Source: Planomonospora parontospora
GTDB taxonomy: Bacteria; Actinomycetota; Actinomycetes; Streptosporangiales; Streptosporangiaceae
Assembly (NCBI GenBank): GCA_014647935.1
Contig: BMQD01000029.1
Span: forward strand, 1 to 55,824
Direction: 5' to 3'
Length of the DNA stretch: 55,824 nucleotides
A program made the translations under genes and the position numbers. This document shows positions 15,910 through 24,322 of the stretch, piece after piece. The stretch's first letter is position 1; every line of letters begins with the position of its first letter. The notes below the pieces were generated by a model. It saw only the letters and a list, made by a program, of their open reading frames with translations, ran no database searches and was not told where the DNA came from.

Positions 15910-18087
15910 TCACCACGCCGCGGGCAGGGCGACGGTGAAGACGGTGCCGCCGCCGTCGCGGGGGGCGGCGGTGATGGTGCCGCCGTGCGCGGTGACGATT
16001 GCGCGGGTGATGGCCAGTCCGAGGCCGGTGCCTTTGATCCCGGCGTCTTTGGCGGTGGAGGCACGGAAGAACCGGGAGAACAGGTGCTCGTACTGCTCGG
16101 CGGGGATGCCGATGCCGGTGTCGGCGATGATGACCACGGCCGTCTCCCCTTCATCCTCGCCTTCGTCCTGGCCGTCGCTGTCGTCATCCCTGCGGGCGGC
16201 GAGCCCCGCGGTGACGGTGATGGCGCCGCCGGAAGGGGTGTACTTGATCGCGTTGGACAGCAGGTTGTCCAGCACCTGGCGCAACCTGAGCGCGTCGGCG
16301 CGCATCGGCAGCCGCGCCGGCAGCTCGGCGGTGACGGTGAGCTGCTTGGCCTGGGCGGCGGGCCGGTGGTCTTGCAGGGCCTGGCGGGTCAGGTGGGCCA
16401 GATCCAGGGGCCGGATGTCGAGGGTCAGTTGCCCGGTGTCCAGGCGGGCCAGGTCCAAAAGGTCGTCGACCAGGCGCTGCAGCTGGGTGCTTTTGCGGTC
16501 GATGACGTCGAGGAACGTCTGCTGCGTCGAGCTGAGGCCCGCGTCGTCGGCCAGGAGTTCGGCATAGCCGCGGATGGCGGCGATCGGGTTGCGCAGCTCG
16601 TGGGTGACCAGCGCCATCAGCTCGTCCTTCATCCGGTCCATCTCGCGTAGCCGCCCCACCTGCTGTCTTTCCTGCTCCAGCAGGCGTTCACGCTGCTCGG
16701 CCATCCGGTGGCGTTCGGTCACGTCGGTGGAGATGCCGTCGATGAACAGCCGGTCGCCGTGGCGGCGGGGGGTGGCGCGGATCCAGACCCACCGGACGAT
16801 GTCGTCCAGGCCGATGATGCGGCATTCGATCTCGGTCCGCTCGCCGCGGCTCAGGGCCGCAGTGAAGGTGGCGTAGGCCTGCTGGTCGTCGGGGTGGATG
16901 CGGCGGGCCAGTACCTCGGCCAGGTCGGCGTCCTGCGGCAGGGGGCGGCCGAGCACGGGGGCGGCGTTCTGGCTCTGGTACACCGAGCGCATCGAGCCGT
17001 CGCCGGTGACCTCCGCGGTCCACACGTTGTCGTTGATCTGGGTGATGACCTGCTCGAACTGGCGGCGGCTGGTGGCCAGCGCCACGGCGAGCTCCTCGGC
17101 GCGGCGCCGTTCCATGTACCGGCCGACGTGGGCGCAGACGCCGTCCAGCAGGCGAGCCAGTTCATCGTCGATCTTCTGGACGGTGTCGGTGAAGAACACC
17201 AGCGCGCCCAGTACCTGGCGGCCGCTGCGCACGGGCAGGCCGATGGCGGTCCGCAGGCCGGTCTGCAGCGCCTGCTGTTTGCTGACGATGTCGCGTGGGT
17301 CGTCCTGCAGGTCGCAGATCCACAGCTCGTGGCCGGCGGACCAGGCCATGCCGGCGACGCCTTGGCCGGGGCGCATCGTCGGCGGGCGGCTGGCCAGGAA
17401 GTCCGACAGGTCCCTGCCCGGTGCCGTCCAGGAGCCGATCCGGGTGATCGCCGCCTGGTCGGGGGTGACCTGCCAGTACTCGCCGCAGCTCCAGCCCAGC
17501 GCTTCGGTGACGGCGGCGACCACGGCGACGGCGGCCTGCTCGGCGGAGACCGCGTCGGCCAGCGCCCGGGCCACCGCGTGCTGGGCGGCGGTCAGCACAC
17601 TGGCCCGGTGCGCCTCGGTGATGTCGTCCAGGACCACCAGCGCGCCCAGCCGTTGCCCGTCGGGGGTGGTGATCGGTCGGCCGGTGACGGCGAAGCGGCG
17701 TGGGCGCCGGCCGGGCGGGTGCACGATCAGCTGCTCGGCGTCGATGTGTTCCCCGGCCAGCGCCCGCGCCAGCGGCACCTGCTGCGGCTGCAGCGGGGTG
17801 CGCCCGTCGGCGGCGTACAGGTGGAAGGCGGCGGCGATGTCCCGGACGTGCAGGCCGGGGATGTGCGGGCGGGACTGGCGCATCGGCTGGTTGAACACGA
17901 CCACGTAGCCGTCGGCGTCGCAGGCCACCACCCCTGATGCCAGGCTGTCGAGCAGGGTGGACAGGAACGTCTGCTGCCGCTCCGGCGACATGTCGGCGAT
18001 GGCGCCGGCGCCCGGTGGTTCCGCCGCTGCCCGCGGTCCCGAAGGATCCGGCGGCGGGTCTTGATCCCGCTCTGACTGCGCGTCCAT
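15910..18087 (-). CDS. Sensor histidine kinase with PAS and GAF domains
   Basis: 725 residues; the start is taken at ATG 18087 (MDAQSERD), 9 nt after a GAGGGG. Order: a PAS domain (about 45-150, GVVACDADGYVVVFNQPMR), a GAF domain (about 165-330), and a second PAS with PAC (about 355-465, VRWVWIRATPRRHGDRLF). HisKA follows with phospho-acceptor His496 (LVTHELRNPIAAIRGY), then a HATPase domain with N-box RQVLDNLLSNAIKYTP and G-boxes DTGIGIP and GTGLGLAI. No membrane helix is seen, so it is probably cytoplasmic and may sense redox, light or a small ligand. No response regulator is adjacent; the lone receiver at 52094-52492 is a possible partner. Confidence 0.9.
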   Translation of the reverse strand: MDAQSERDQDPPPDPSGPRAAAEPPGAGAIADMSPERQQTFLSTLLDSLASGVVACDADGYVVVFNQPMRQSRPHIPGLHVRDIAAAFHLYAADGRTPLQPQQVPLARALAGEHIDAEQLIVHPPGRRPRRFAVTGRPITTPDGQRLGALVVLDDITEAHRASVLTAAQHAVARALADAVSAEQAAVAVVAAVTEALGWSCGEYWQVTPDQAAITRIGSWTAPGRDLSDFLASRPPTMRPGQGVAGMAWSAGHELWICDLQDDPRDIVSKQQALQTGLRTAIGLPVRSGRQVLGALVFFTDTVQKIDDELARLLDGVCAHVGRYMERRRAEELAVALATSRRQFEQVITQINDNVWTAEVTGDGSMRSVYQSQNAAPVLGRPLPQDADLAEVLARRIHPDDQQAYATFTAALSRGERTEIECRIIGLDDIVRWVWIRATPRRHGDRLFIDGISTDVTERHRMAEQRERLLEQERQQVGRLREMDRMKDELMALVTHELRNPIAAIRGYAELLADDAGLSSTQQTFLDVIDRKSTQLQRLVDDLLDLARLDTGQLTLDIRPLDLAHLTRQALQDHRPAAQAKQLTVTAELPARLPMRADALRLRQVLDNLLSNAIKYTPSGGAITVTAGLAARRDDDSDGQDEGEDEGETAVVIIADTGIGIPAEQYEHLFSRFFRASTAKDAGIKGTGLGLAITRAIVTAHGGTITAAPRDGGGTVFTVALPAAW

Positions 18088-18323
18088 GACGCTCATCCCC
18101 TCGACATCACCAGCACTCTTCTCCTCCCCCCTGCCGCAGGTCACAACCCCGCCGCCCGGCCACGGGGCCTTCCCGCGCGCAACAGGTGACTCGGTGGCTG
18201 GGGAACCCGTACCGCGGCTCGGAGCGATTGAGAACGGCTCGCTTCCGATGAGCACGGTCACCGCCCCCGGTGGCGCTTCCACCTCGGATTATTTAAGCTA
18301 GCTGGCTAGAAAAGAGGGGTGGA

Positions 18324-18341
18324 TCCGGCCGTCAGGCCGGA
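18324..18341 (-). terminator. Short hairpin downstream of 18358-18930
   Basis: TCCGGCC and GGCCGGA form a 7-bp stem with a 4-nt loop, 17 bp past the stop codon of the minus-strand gene. It is a weak but well-placed terminator candidate. Confidence 0.4.
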
Positions 18342-18357
18342 CCTGGGGGAAGCCTGA

Positions 18358-18930
18358 TCACGATGGGGGCAGGACGTTCTCGAGCCCGGCCCTCCAGATC
18401 ACTCCCGGCGGGGTGATCTCTGCCGCCAGGCGCTCGTAGTGGGCCAGCAGCTCCGAATCGCTCAGCGGCCCCGGATGCGCGGCCCGCCAGGCGCGCAGCG
18501 CGGCGATCGGCTCGGCGGAGGTGTGCCAGCAGCCCGCCTGCACCCGCGCCGCCAGCTCGGCGGGGATGCGCGCCGCGATCTTCTCGGGCCACCCGGCCTG
18601 CCGCGAACCGGGCCAGCGTCCCGAGCTCGGCGCGCTGGCCGGCACCGGCGGCCAGTCCCGGTCCCAGCCGCGCTCGGCGAGCTCCACCCGGATCCCGTGG
18701 GCGAGCGCGGCGTCGACCGTGTCCAGCAGGTCGCCGACCGCCCGCAGGCGTTCCAGGCGCTGCCGGGCCCAGGTGCGGACCTCGGCCCGCTGGAAGGCGT
18801 CCGCGTCCGGCGGCGGGTCCATCCCGGTGAGCAGGTCGCCGTGGCGGTTCTTCTCGGCATCCAGGAGCGTGCGCAGGCGCTTCCGGGTGCCTTCGGCGAC
18901 CCGGGCCACCACCTGCGTGGTCCCGCTCAT
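18358..18930 (-). CDS. Hypothetical helical protein, 190 aa
   Basis: This protein has a basic N-terminus (TTQVVARVAEGTRKRLRTLL) and a helical middle (WARQRLERLRAVGDLLDTVD). A C-terminal part contains SDSELLAHYERLAAEITPPG. No membrane segment or catalytic motif is visible. Genes of this look often accompany partition and transfer genes on actinomycete plasmids, but I cannot assign a family. It is divergent from parA, with about 270 bp between that may hold promoters for both. Confidence 0.5.
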   Translation of the reverse strand: MSGTTQVVARVAEGTRKRLRTLLDAEKNRHGDLLTGMDPPPDADAFQRAEVRTWARQRLERLRAVGDLLDTVDAALAHGIRVELAERGWDRDWPPVPASAPSSGRWPGSRQAGWPEKIAARIPAELAARVQAGCWHTSAEPIAALRAWRAAHPGPLSDSELLAHYERLAAEITPPGVIWRAGLENVLPPS

Positions 18931-19198
18931 GATCGGAACCCTACGTGATGCAAGGAAGGCTCTCGGCGTTGATCTTGTGGTTTTATCCTGCGGACGAAGA
19001 GCGGGCGTTGGCGGCCGGGTGCCTCAGCGTCGCCGTCACTGCGGGTTCTCCTGTCGGCCAACCGCCGACTGCGTCCGCCGGGTGACCTCGCTGATCGTCG
19101 TGTTCTGATCATGTCCACCAGCTACTCGCCACAGGCCCTACAGCATCGTCAAGCGGTACCGAAAGCAGCCGGGCCGATCTTGTGGAACTGTGGCGTCC

Positions 19199-19906
19199 AT
19201 GACTACTGCCACCGCTTCGAGCGGCGCACAGCCGGATACCGCCCGGCAAACAGACAGTTACGTGATCACTATCGCCAACCAGAAGGGCGGCGTGGGCAAG
19301 ACCATGCTCACGCTGTCCCTCGCAGCGCACACCGTTGCCGCCCACGGTCGCGCCCTGGTCGTGGACGTCGACCCCCAGGCGAACTCCTATGACCTCACCC
19401 GGGTCATGGAAGCCCCCGGGTACGAGGTCCTCCATGAGCTCGACCCCGTACAGCTCACCCACATCCGGAAGCTCCGTGACTTCGACACGATCATCGTGGA
19501 CTGCCCAGGCTCCCTCGAAGGCCACGACGTGCTGGCCGAAGTCCTCGCGCGCAGCACGTACGTGATCATCCCCTACGACCACGAGCCCGAATCGATCATG
19601 CCGACCATCCGCACTGTCGAACGGGTCAAAGCCAGCGGGGTGCCGTACGCCGTGGTGGTCACCAAGGCGGACCCCCGACTGGGCGCGGAATACATTCTGG
19701 ACGCTTGGCAGACGCTGGAGAGCGCCGGGGTCCGTCACTTCCGCTCCGCCATCCGGCTGTACCGGGCCTGGCCCAACAGCCTCAAGGCCGGCGTGCCGAT
19801 CACCCGCTGGAACGAGCGTTACGCCCCTCGGCTCCGTGAGGACATCGCTGGCCTCCACACTGAACTGCTGCTCGACCTCGGGCGCCGTGATCTGGGTGGT
19901 GCCTGA
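19199..19906 (+). CDS. parA: ParA-family partition ATPase
   Basis: 235 residues from ATG 19199. The deviant Walker A box is QKGGVGKTM (residues 28-36), followed by Walker A' VVDVDPQANS (54-63), and Walker B IIVDCPGS. This is the short, HTH-less type of ParA. It would form ATP-dependent patches on the nucleoid and move plasmid DNA bound by its partner. The stop overlaps the start of the next gene (TGATG), the normal arrangement of parAB operons. This is strong evidence for a replicon or replicon-derived element. Confidence 0.88.
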   Translation: MTTATASSGAQPDTARQTDSYVITIANQKGGVGKTMLTLSLAAHTVAAHGRALVVDVDPQANSYDLTRVMEAPGYEVLHELDPVQLTHIRKLRDFDTIIVDCPGSLEGHDVLAEVLARSTYVIIPYDHEPESIMPTIRTVERVKASGVPYAVVVTKADPRLGAEYILDAWQTLESAGVRHFRSAIRLYRAWPNSLKAGVPITRWNERYAPRLREDIAGLHTELLLDLGRRDLGGA

Positions 19907-20727
19907 TGGCTAACAAGTCACGACGCAGCATGGCCGACTTTCTCGCCCAGCAGCGTGTCGTGGATCAGAGCGCCGACACGGGGCCGGCCGAGAGTTCTCC
20001 GGCTGCTCCGGTGGAGCCTTCGCCCTCGGCCATCACCATCCCGGACCCGTACACGGGAGGGGACGAAGCCGCGCTCACGGAACGTGAGCGCGCTGACCTC
20101 GTCGCCTGTGAGGCTGCTGTCGATGTTCTCCGCGTTGCATTCGCGCAAGCGGGCAAGGCCCTGCAAGTGATCAGAGACGCCAGGCTCTATCGCGAGAGCC
20201 ACCCGACATTCGAGGCGTACGTCGAGGATCGCTGGCAGATGAAGACCTCGCAGGCCTACAGGCTGATCCAGGCCTGGCCGCTCGCCGAGGTCTTGTCCCC
20301 AATTGGGGACAAGATCATCAACGAGAGTCAGGTGAGGGAGCTGATCCCCCTCGCGGAGCATCACGGCAGGGAGGCGGCGGTAACCGTCTACCGAACCGTG
20401 GCCGAGACGGACGGAGTGAGGGTCACCGCCGCCGTCCTCAAGGGGGTGGTCGGAGTCCTTCCTCCTGATCGGTTCGACCCTGAGGAGGCCGTGCAGCAGA
20501 TCCGCGCCTACCTGACCCGGAATGTCGACGGGCAGGACGTAGCGGAGGCCGCCGGAGGCAGCGCCCCGACCTTCACCGCGGAAGTCGGACGGCTCCGCAC
20601 CATCCTGAAGCGCGTCGTAAAGCGCGACCTCATCAGCCGGGCGGCCGCTGAAGACCCAGAAGAGGTGAAACGGGTCGTCTCCGAGCTACGCGCGCTGCTT
20701 GATGAGGTAGAGCAGAAGGTGCTGTAG
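19906..20727 (+). CDS. ParB-like partition partner / plasmid centromere-binding protein
   Basis: 273 residues, coupled to parA by a 1-bp overlap. The N-terminus is disordered (Ser/Pro-rich). Residues 60-150 contain KALQVIRDARLYRESHPTFE and a helix-turn-helix-like stretch (WQMKTSQAYRLIQAW, then INESQVRELIPLAEHHG), as found in plasmid ParB-type proteins and DUF3102-like proteins. The C-terminus is helical and acidic (EEVKRVVSELRALLDEVEQK), suited to dimerisation. It lacks the classic ParB CTPase motif, so the centromere-binding role rests on position and the HTH. Confidence 0.65.
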   Translation: MANKSRRSMADFLAQQRVVDQSADTGPAESSPAAPVEPSPSAITIPDPYTGGDEAALTERERADLVACEAAVDVLRVAFAQAGKALQVIRDARLYRESHPTFEAYVEDRWQMKTSQAYRLIQAWPLAEVLSPIGDKIINESQVRELIPLAEHHGREAAVTVYRTVAETDGVRVTAAVLKGVVGVLPPDRFDPEEAVQQIRAYLTRNVDGQDVAEAAGGSAPTFTAEVGRLRTILKRVVKRDLISRAAAEDPEEVKRVVSELRALLDEVEQKVL

Positions 20728-20743
20728 AAGCCCGAAACGTAAG

Positions 20744-20775
20744 GGAGCCCCCGGCCAGCCTTGGCCGGGGGCTCC
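20744..20775. terminator. Bidirectional terminator between parAB and purC operon
   Basis: A perfect 14-bp stem (GGAGCCCCCGGCCA with its complement) and a 4-nt loop lie 16 bp after the parB-like stop and 12 bp after the stop of the convergent gene 20788-21012. Its position fits termination of both operons. Confidence 0.85.
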
Positions 20776-20787
20776 TTCGCTTCTGGG

Positions 20788-21012
20788 CTATCGTGCGTCT
20801 GCCTCTGCCCAGGGCTTGTCCATCGCCCGGGCCAGGGCGTCGACGCCATCGAGGGCGGGGGTGATCCCCAGGCCGCGCAGCAGCATCCCGGCGCCTGCCT
20901 CCGCGAGACCGGGCTCGCCTGTGACCGGCTCGGCAGTCAGGCCGTAGGTGCGCAGCAGAGACTGGACCTCGCGGACGAGCCGCTGGGGGTCGTAGTACTG
21001 GGTCATGGTCAT
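20788..21012 (-). CDS. Small hypothetical protein at end of purC operon
   Basis: 74 residues, MTMTQYYDPQRLVREVQSLL and a helical remainder ending in an acidic tail (MDKPWAEADAR). It overlaps the purC stop by 4 bp (ATGA), so it is translationally coupled; an internal ATG at 21006 is a possible alternative start. No PurS, PurL or other purine-enzyme motif is present. No function can be assigned; the coupling suggests it acts with the SAICAR synthetase or the regulator. Confidence 0.6.
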   Translation of the reverse strand: MTMTQYYDPQRLVREVQSLLRTYGLTAEPVTGEPGLAEAGAGMLLRGLGITPALDGVDALARAMDKPWAEADAR

Positions 21013-21845
21013 CCCTTCCAGGTCTGGCCGGTGATGCGCTCGTAGACCTCGATGTAGCGGGCCTGAGTGGCCTGCACGATCTCGTCCGGGATGGCGGGTC
21101 CGGGAGGCGTGCGGTCCCAGTCGGTGACGGTGGACGACCAGTCGCGGACGAACTGCTTGTCGAAGGCGTGCTGCGGGCGGCCGGGCTCCCAGTCGTCGGC
21201 TGGCCAGAAGCGGGAGGAGTCGCTGGTGAGGATCTCGTCGGCGAGCACAAGCGTGCCGTCGGCGGCCCGGCCGAACTCGATCTTCGTGTCGGCGATGATG
21301 ATGCCCCGTTCGCGGGCGATCTCCGCGCCGCGCCGGTAGATCTCCAGCGTGGCTTCACGTAGCCGGGCGGCGGTGTCAGCGCCGATTTCCTTGACCACGT
21401 CGCCGTAGGTGATGAACTCATCGTGGCCAGCGGTGGCCTTGGTGGTTGGGGTGAAGATCGGTTCCGGCAGCCGGGAGCCCTCCACCAGGCCCTCGGGCAG
21501 CGCCACGCCCGAGACGCTGCCGTGCTGGCGGTACTCCTGCAGGCCCAGGCCGGCCAGGTAGCCGCGGGCAATCCACTCCACCGGCAGCATCTCCAGCCGT
21601 CGGCAGCGCACCGCGCGGCCGACGAACTCGGCGGGCACGTCGGTCGCGGAGATGACGTGGTTGGGGAAGACGTCGGCGAGCTGGTCGAACCACCACAGCG
21701 ACAGCTGGGTGAGCACCTTGCCCTTGTCTGGGATCGGGGTGGGCAGGATCACGTCGTAGACGCTGACCCGGTCGGAGGCGACTAGGATCAGGTCCTCGCC
21801 GTCGGCGTAGACGTCGCGGACCTTGCCTGAATGCAGGAGTTTCAC
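21009..21845 (-). CDS. purC: Phosphoribosylaminoimidazole-succinocarboxamide (SAICAR) synthetase
   Basis: 278 residues from GTG 21845. It joins CAIR and aspartate with ATP in purine biosynthesis. Both family signatures are present: LPVEWIARGYLAG in the middle and IIADTKIEFG near residue 195. The glycine-rich start (LLHSGKVRDVYADGEDLILV, then ASDRVSVYD) is also standard, and the length is normal. The start GTG overlaps the stop of the GntR regulator (GTGA), so this purC is under plasmid-type GntR control instead of lying in a pur operon. It is likely a second, accessory copy. Confidence 0.9.
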   Translation of the reverse strand: MKLLHSGKVRDVYADGEDLILVASDRVSVYDVILPTPIPDKGKVLTQLSLWWFDQLADVFPNHVISATDVPAEFVGRAVRCRRLEMLPVEWIARGYLAGLGLQEYRQHGSVSGVALPEGLVEGSRLPEPIFTPTTKATAGHDEFITYGDVVKEIGADTAARLREATLEIYRRGAEIARERGIIIADTKIEFGRAADGTLVLADEILTSDSSRFWPADDWEPGRPQHAFDKQFVRDWSSTVTDWDRTPPGPAIPDEIVQATQARYIEVYERITGQTWKG

Positions 21846-22594
21846 GGAGCTGGCCTTATCTCGTATTCGTAGGATGCTTCGCGGTCGGGAAGGGAGATCG
21901 ACTCGCCGTACTCCAGCACCGCGCCCTCGGGGTCGTACCACCAGCTGCGCTTGCTCAGCACCGGCGAGCCGATGGTGACCTGCAGGTCGGTGGCAGCCTG
22001 CTCGGAGGCGGCCCGGGCGGAGACCCGCTCCACCAGCCGCACAGCAGCGCGCCCGGTCATCTCCTCGATGTAGCGCGAGGTGCCCTGGCGGATCCGGTCG
22101 GCCACCAGCAGCTGCGGGGCCGAGGCGGCCAAGGCGCCATCGAACCACGACGTCGACGCCGAGGCTGGCACTTCATCGCGCAACGTCACCCGGTAGCGGC
22201 GGATGACCGGAGCACCGTGGTCGATGCTCAGAGCGTCCGCCACCTGATCCGGAGCGGCGACTAGGTCAACCGTCCGGATCTCCGCGCGCTCGTTGGGCGG
22301 ATAGATGCGCCCGGTGCGCCGGATGGCGACCAGGCGGTCCGGCGCGCCGTAGTCCACCGTCGCCGCACTGGCCACCACCGTGCCCTTGCCGGGCACGGCC
22401 CGGGTCAGGCCCTCAGAGCGCAGGGTAGCCAGGACCTTGGTGGCGGTCGCGATCGCGACTCCCCACTCTTGGGCGATCTTTCGGGCCGGTGGTATCTGGT
22501 CACCGTCGCGGAGCACACCCGACAAGATCTGCTGTCGGATCTGGTGGGCGATCTGCAGGTACGGCGGTTCAGGCCGTTCCAGCACCGGTGGCAT
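21842..22594 (-). CDS. GntR-family regulator with UTRA domain
   Basis: 250 residues from ATG 22594 (MPPVLERPEPPYLQIAHQIR) with GGGAAGAGA upstream. The winged-helix (residues 10-75) has DGDQIPPARKIAQEWGVAIA then TATKVLATLRSEGL. The C-terminal half (95-245) is a UTRA ligand-binding domain (RRYRVTLRDEVPASASTSWF). It resembles the Kor-type regulators of actinomycete plasmids. Three GTACTAGTAC motifs upstream are likely its operators, implying autoregulation and control of the coupled purC. The effector is unknown; a purine intermediate would be a reasonable guess. Confidence 0.88.
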   Translation of the reverse strand: MPPVLERPEPPYLQIAHQIRQQILSGVLRDGDQIPPARKIAQEWGVAIATATKVLATLRSEGLTRAVPGKGTVVASAATVDYGAPDRLVAIRRTGRIYPPNERAEIRTVDLVAAPDQVADALSIDHGAPVIRRYRVTLRDEVPASASTSWFDGALAASAPQLLVADRIRQGTSRYIEEMTGRAAVRLVERVSARAASEQAATDLQVTIGSPVLSKRSWWYDPEGAVLEYGESISLPDREASYEYEIRPAP

Positions 22595-22618
22595 GATCAC
22601 TCTCTTCCCGTGGATAGA

Positions 22619-22734
22619 AGGCGTACTAGTACGCCTAAGGGACAGATTACCGGCCCCTTTCTCAAGGTCTAGGACCGGATGGGGCGGAAGCCTAGACAGG
22701 TACTAGTACGCAATCTAGTTTCATGTACTAGTAC
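22619..22734. promoter_or_regulatory. Three GntR operator palindromes
   Basis: GTACTAGTAC occurs at 22623-22632 (within a perfect 18-bp palindrome AGGCGTACTAGTACGCCT, 22619-22636), at 22700-22709 and at 22725-22734. All lie within 140 bp upstream of the GntR start. A repeated short palindrome beside its own regulator gene is the usual signature of a GntR operator. Confidence 0.75.
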
Positions 22735-22855
22735 GCTCATGATTTCATGCTTCCCGGATCTTGATAACTCCACAGGGAACTTCAACGTCAACAGGTCAGC
22801 CCCCGGCCATGACTGGCCGAGGGCTGACGCTGATCGAGAAGGAGGCGTTCTTCGG

Positions 22856-23662
22856 CTAGAACTCGTCGGTGCCTGCCACTTGGCCGATCGGGAACGTGTG
22901 CCGGGTCGCCGCGCAGATCGTCTCCAGTGTGTGAATGGGGGTGTCCTCGGTGCTGTAGCTGGCCCGTAGGACTTGGACCACCCACTCACCGGGCTCGAGT
23001 TCGAGCGTCTCAGCCTCAAACGAGGTGGGACGCCGAGCAGTCAATACCTCTTCGGCGTGGCCGAAGCGGTAACCGAGAGCTTCCAGCGCGGCCTGGAGGG
23101 TCGGCAGAACGAACTCCGGCTGACTGATCCGGGTGTCCTGGAACAGGTCGGCGCGGAAGTAACTGGTGGCGATGCGCACCGGCACGTCGTTGGCGAGCAT
23201 CATCTTGCGCCGCGCGATCACCTCATCGCCAGGGTTCACCCTCAGGCAAGCTGCCACATGCTCGCTCGCCGGTTCCGGGCCGATGTAGAGCATGCGGCGG
23301 TCGGCCTTGAGCCCTTGGCGCTCGGCTTCAATCAGATATAGGGACTTGGATCCGCGCACGGCCGGATCGGTCGGCAGCGGGCGCTGCACCAGAACACGCG
23401 GGGCGCTGGTGGCCGGTGCGGCTGGCGCCTTAGCCGAGGAGCCCTTGCCGAGTTGCGAGACGCGGCCTGGCGTGACGCCAAGCTTCTTGCCGATCTCATC
23501 CAAGGTCATGCCGTTTTCGCGGGCCTGGGCGATGGCATGACGCCTGATCGTGGCCAGCTCGGTCACCATGCCTTGCTGCTCGGTCATGAGGCGTCCCACC
23601 GCCCGTACGCGCTCGATGGGGTCGCTTATCGCCGCCAGGTCCTGCAGAGCTCTTTGGTCCAC
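22856..23662 (-). CDS. HTH regulator with UTRA domain, non-GntR N-terminus
   Basis: 268 residues from GTG 23662, with TTGAGGAG 7 nt upstream. Residues 15-75 are helical and end in a compact helix-turn-helix (MTLDEIGKKLGVTPGRVSQL), like sigma-region-4 or Xre types, not a GntR wing. Residues 105-265 form a UTRA-like domain (RMLYIGPEPASEHVAACLRV, then VPVRIATSYFRADLF). UTRA normally follows a GntR winged helix, so this is an unusual fusion. It stands at the head of the minus-strand unit and is divergent from the whiB operon, so it may control the transfer operon. Ligand unknown. Confidence 0.75.
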   Translation of the reverse strand: MDQRALQDLAAISDPIERVRAVGRLMTEQQGMVTELATIRRHAIAQARENGMTLDEIGKKLGVTPGRVSQLGKGSSAKAPAAPATSAPRVLVQRPLPTDPAVRGSKSLYLIEAERQGLKADRRMLYIGPEPASEHVAACLRVNPGDEVIARRKMMLANDVPVRIATSYFRADLFQDTRISQPEFVLPTLQAALEALGYRFGHAEEVLTARRPTSFEAETLELEPGEWVVQVLRASYSTEDTPIHTLETICAATRHTFPIGQVAGTDEF

Positions 23663-23690
23663 GTCATCACTCCTCAAGGCGTCTACGGCA

Positions 23691-23766
23691 GGAATTTTAG
23701 CCCCCCCTATTGCATCGCCGAACGGCGGGGCCTACTCTCCAAAGAGAGGAGCTTTACCCCCCTCTA
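23691..23766. promoter_or_regulatory. Paired direct repeats upstream of HTH-UTRA gene
   Basis: GGAATTTTAGCCCCCCCTA (23691-23709) and GGAGCTTTACCCCCCTCTA (23748-23766) are imperfect direct repeats 57 bp apart, in the divergent region between the HTH-UTRA gene and whiB. They are candidate operator sites for the HTH-UTRA protein. Confidence 0.5.
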
Positions 23767-23848
23767 AAAAGATCGACATTGCTCTCTTGCAGGGCAAATG
23801 CCGTGCTGCCTCGGTGACTCCACCACTGGGGCCGCCACCCCAATGCAA

Positions 23849-23884
23849 GGGGCCTCGTTCCGGACTCCACCCGGACGAGGCCCC
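23849..23884. promoter_or_regulatory. Hairpin in whiB leader
   Basis: GGGGCCTCGT (23849-23858) pairs perfectly with ACGAGGCCCC (23875-23884), with inner CCGG/CCGG extending the stem. It lies 34-69 bp before the whiB start, ahead of the ribosome-binding site. It may be an attenuator or terminator for leader transcripts of the transfer operon. Confidence 0.55.
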
Positions 23885-23917
23885 ACCACCGGGTCACCTC
23901 GGAAAGGACACCCCGGA

Positions 23918-24322
23918 ATGCTTTCCATGCTCTCATTCCCTTGCCCGGAATCGAACCCTCCGACCACTACTGACCTGTCGTCGCTGGTCACCGCCCACGG
24001 AACGTGCGTCGACGCTCCCGACCCCGACGCCTGGTTCCCGCACGAGCCGAATCCGACTGGTGGGCTCTCCCCCGAGTCCCTCGCGACCCGTCGGGCCGCC
24101 TACGAGGACGTCGCCCGCGAGCTGTGCGCCGACTGCCCCGTACGCGCCCAGTGCCTGGAGCTGGCGCTGCGCGAGGAGTACGACCTGCCGCGCACCTGGT
24201 TCCACGGCATCCGCGGCGGCAAGGCCCCGTGGCAGCGATGCGCCATGGTCTACAACCGCCGTCGCCGTGCCCGCCAGGCCGCCCGCCCGGCCGCCGCGAG
24301 CGGTGCCGAGGCGGTGGCCTGA
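23918..24322 (+). CDS. WhiB-like iron-sulfur regulator
   Basis: 134 residues from ATG 23918 with GGAAAGGA 9 bp before. Cys30, Cys70, Cys73 and Cys79 (GTCVD, then CADCPVRAQC) give the C...C-x2-C-x5-C pattern that holds a 4Fe-4S cluster in Wbl proteins. The usual G-(V/I)-WGG turn is HGIRGGK here, with Arg replacing Trp, so its sigma-factor contacts may differ. A basic tail (NRRRRARQAARP) could bind DNA. It is the first gene of the transfer operon; TGA overlaps the next ATG. Wbl proteins regulate sporulation, redox response and resistance. Confidence 0.85.
   Translation: MLSMLSFPCPESNPPTTTDLSSLVTAHGTCVDAPDPDAWFPHEPNPTGGLSPESLATRRAAYEDVARELCADCPVRAQCLELALREEYDLPRTWFHGIRGGKAPWQRCAMVYNRRRRARQAARPAAASGAEAVA

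Noticed and set aside
20788-21012. Identification of the small gene after purC as purS
   Set aside because: PurS has a characteristic beta-strand pattern and conserved Lys/Gly motif that are absent here.
23691-23800. A possible riboswitch in the divergent region before whiB
   Set aside because: Only short direct repeats and C-tracts are seen; no conserved aptamer core could be recognised by eye.
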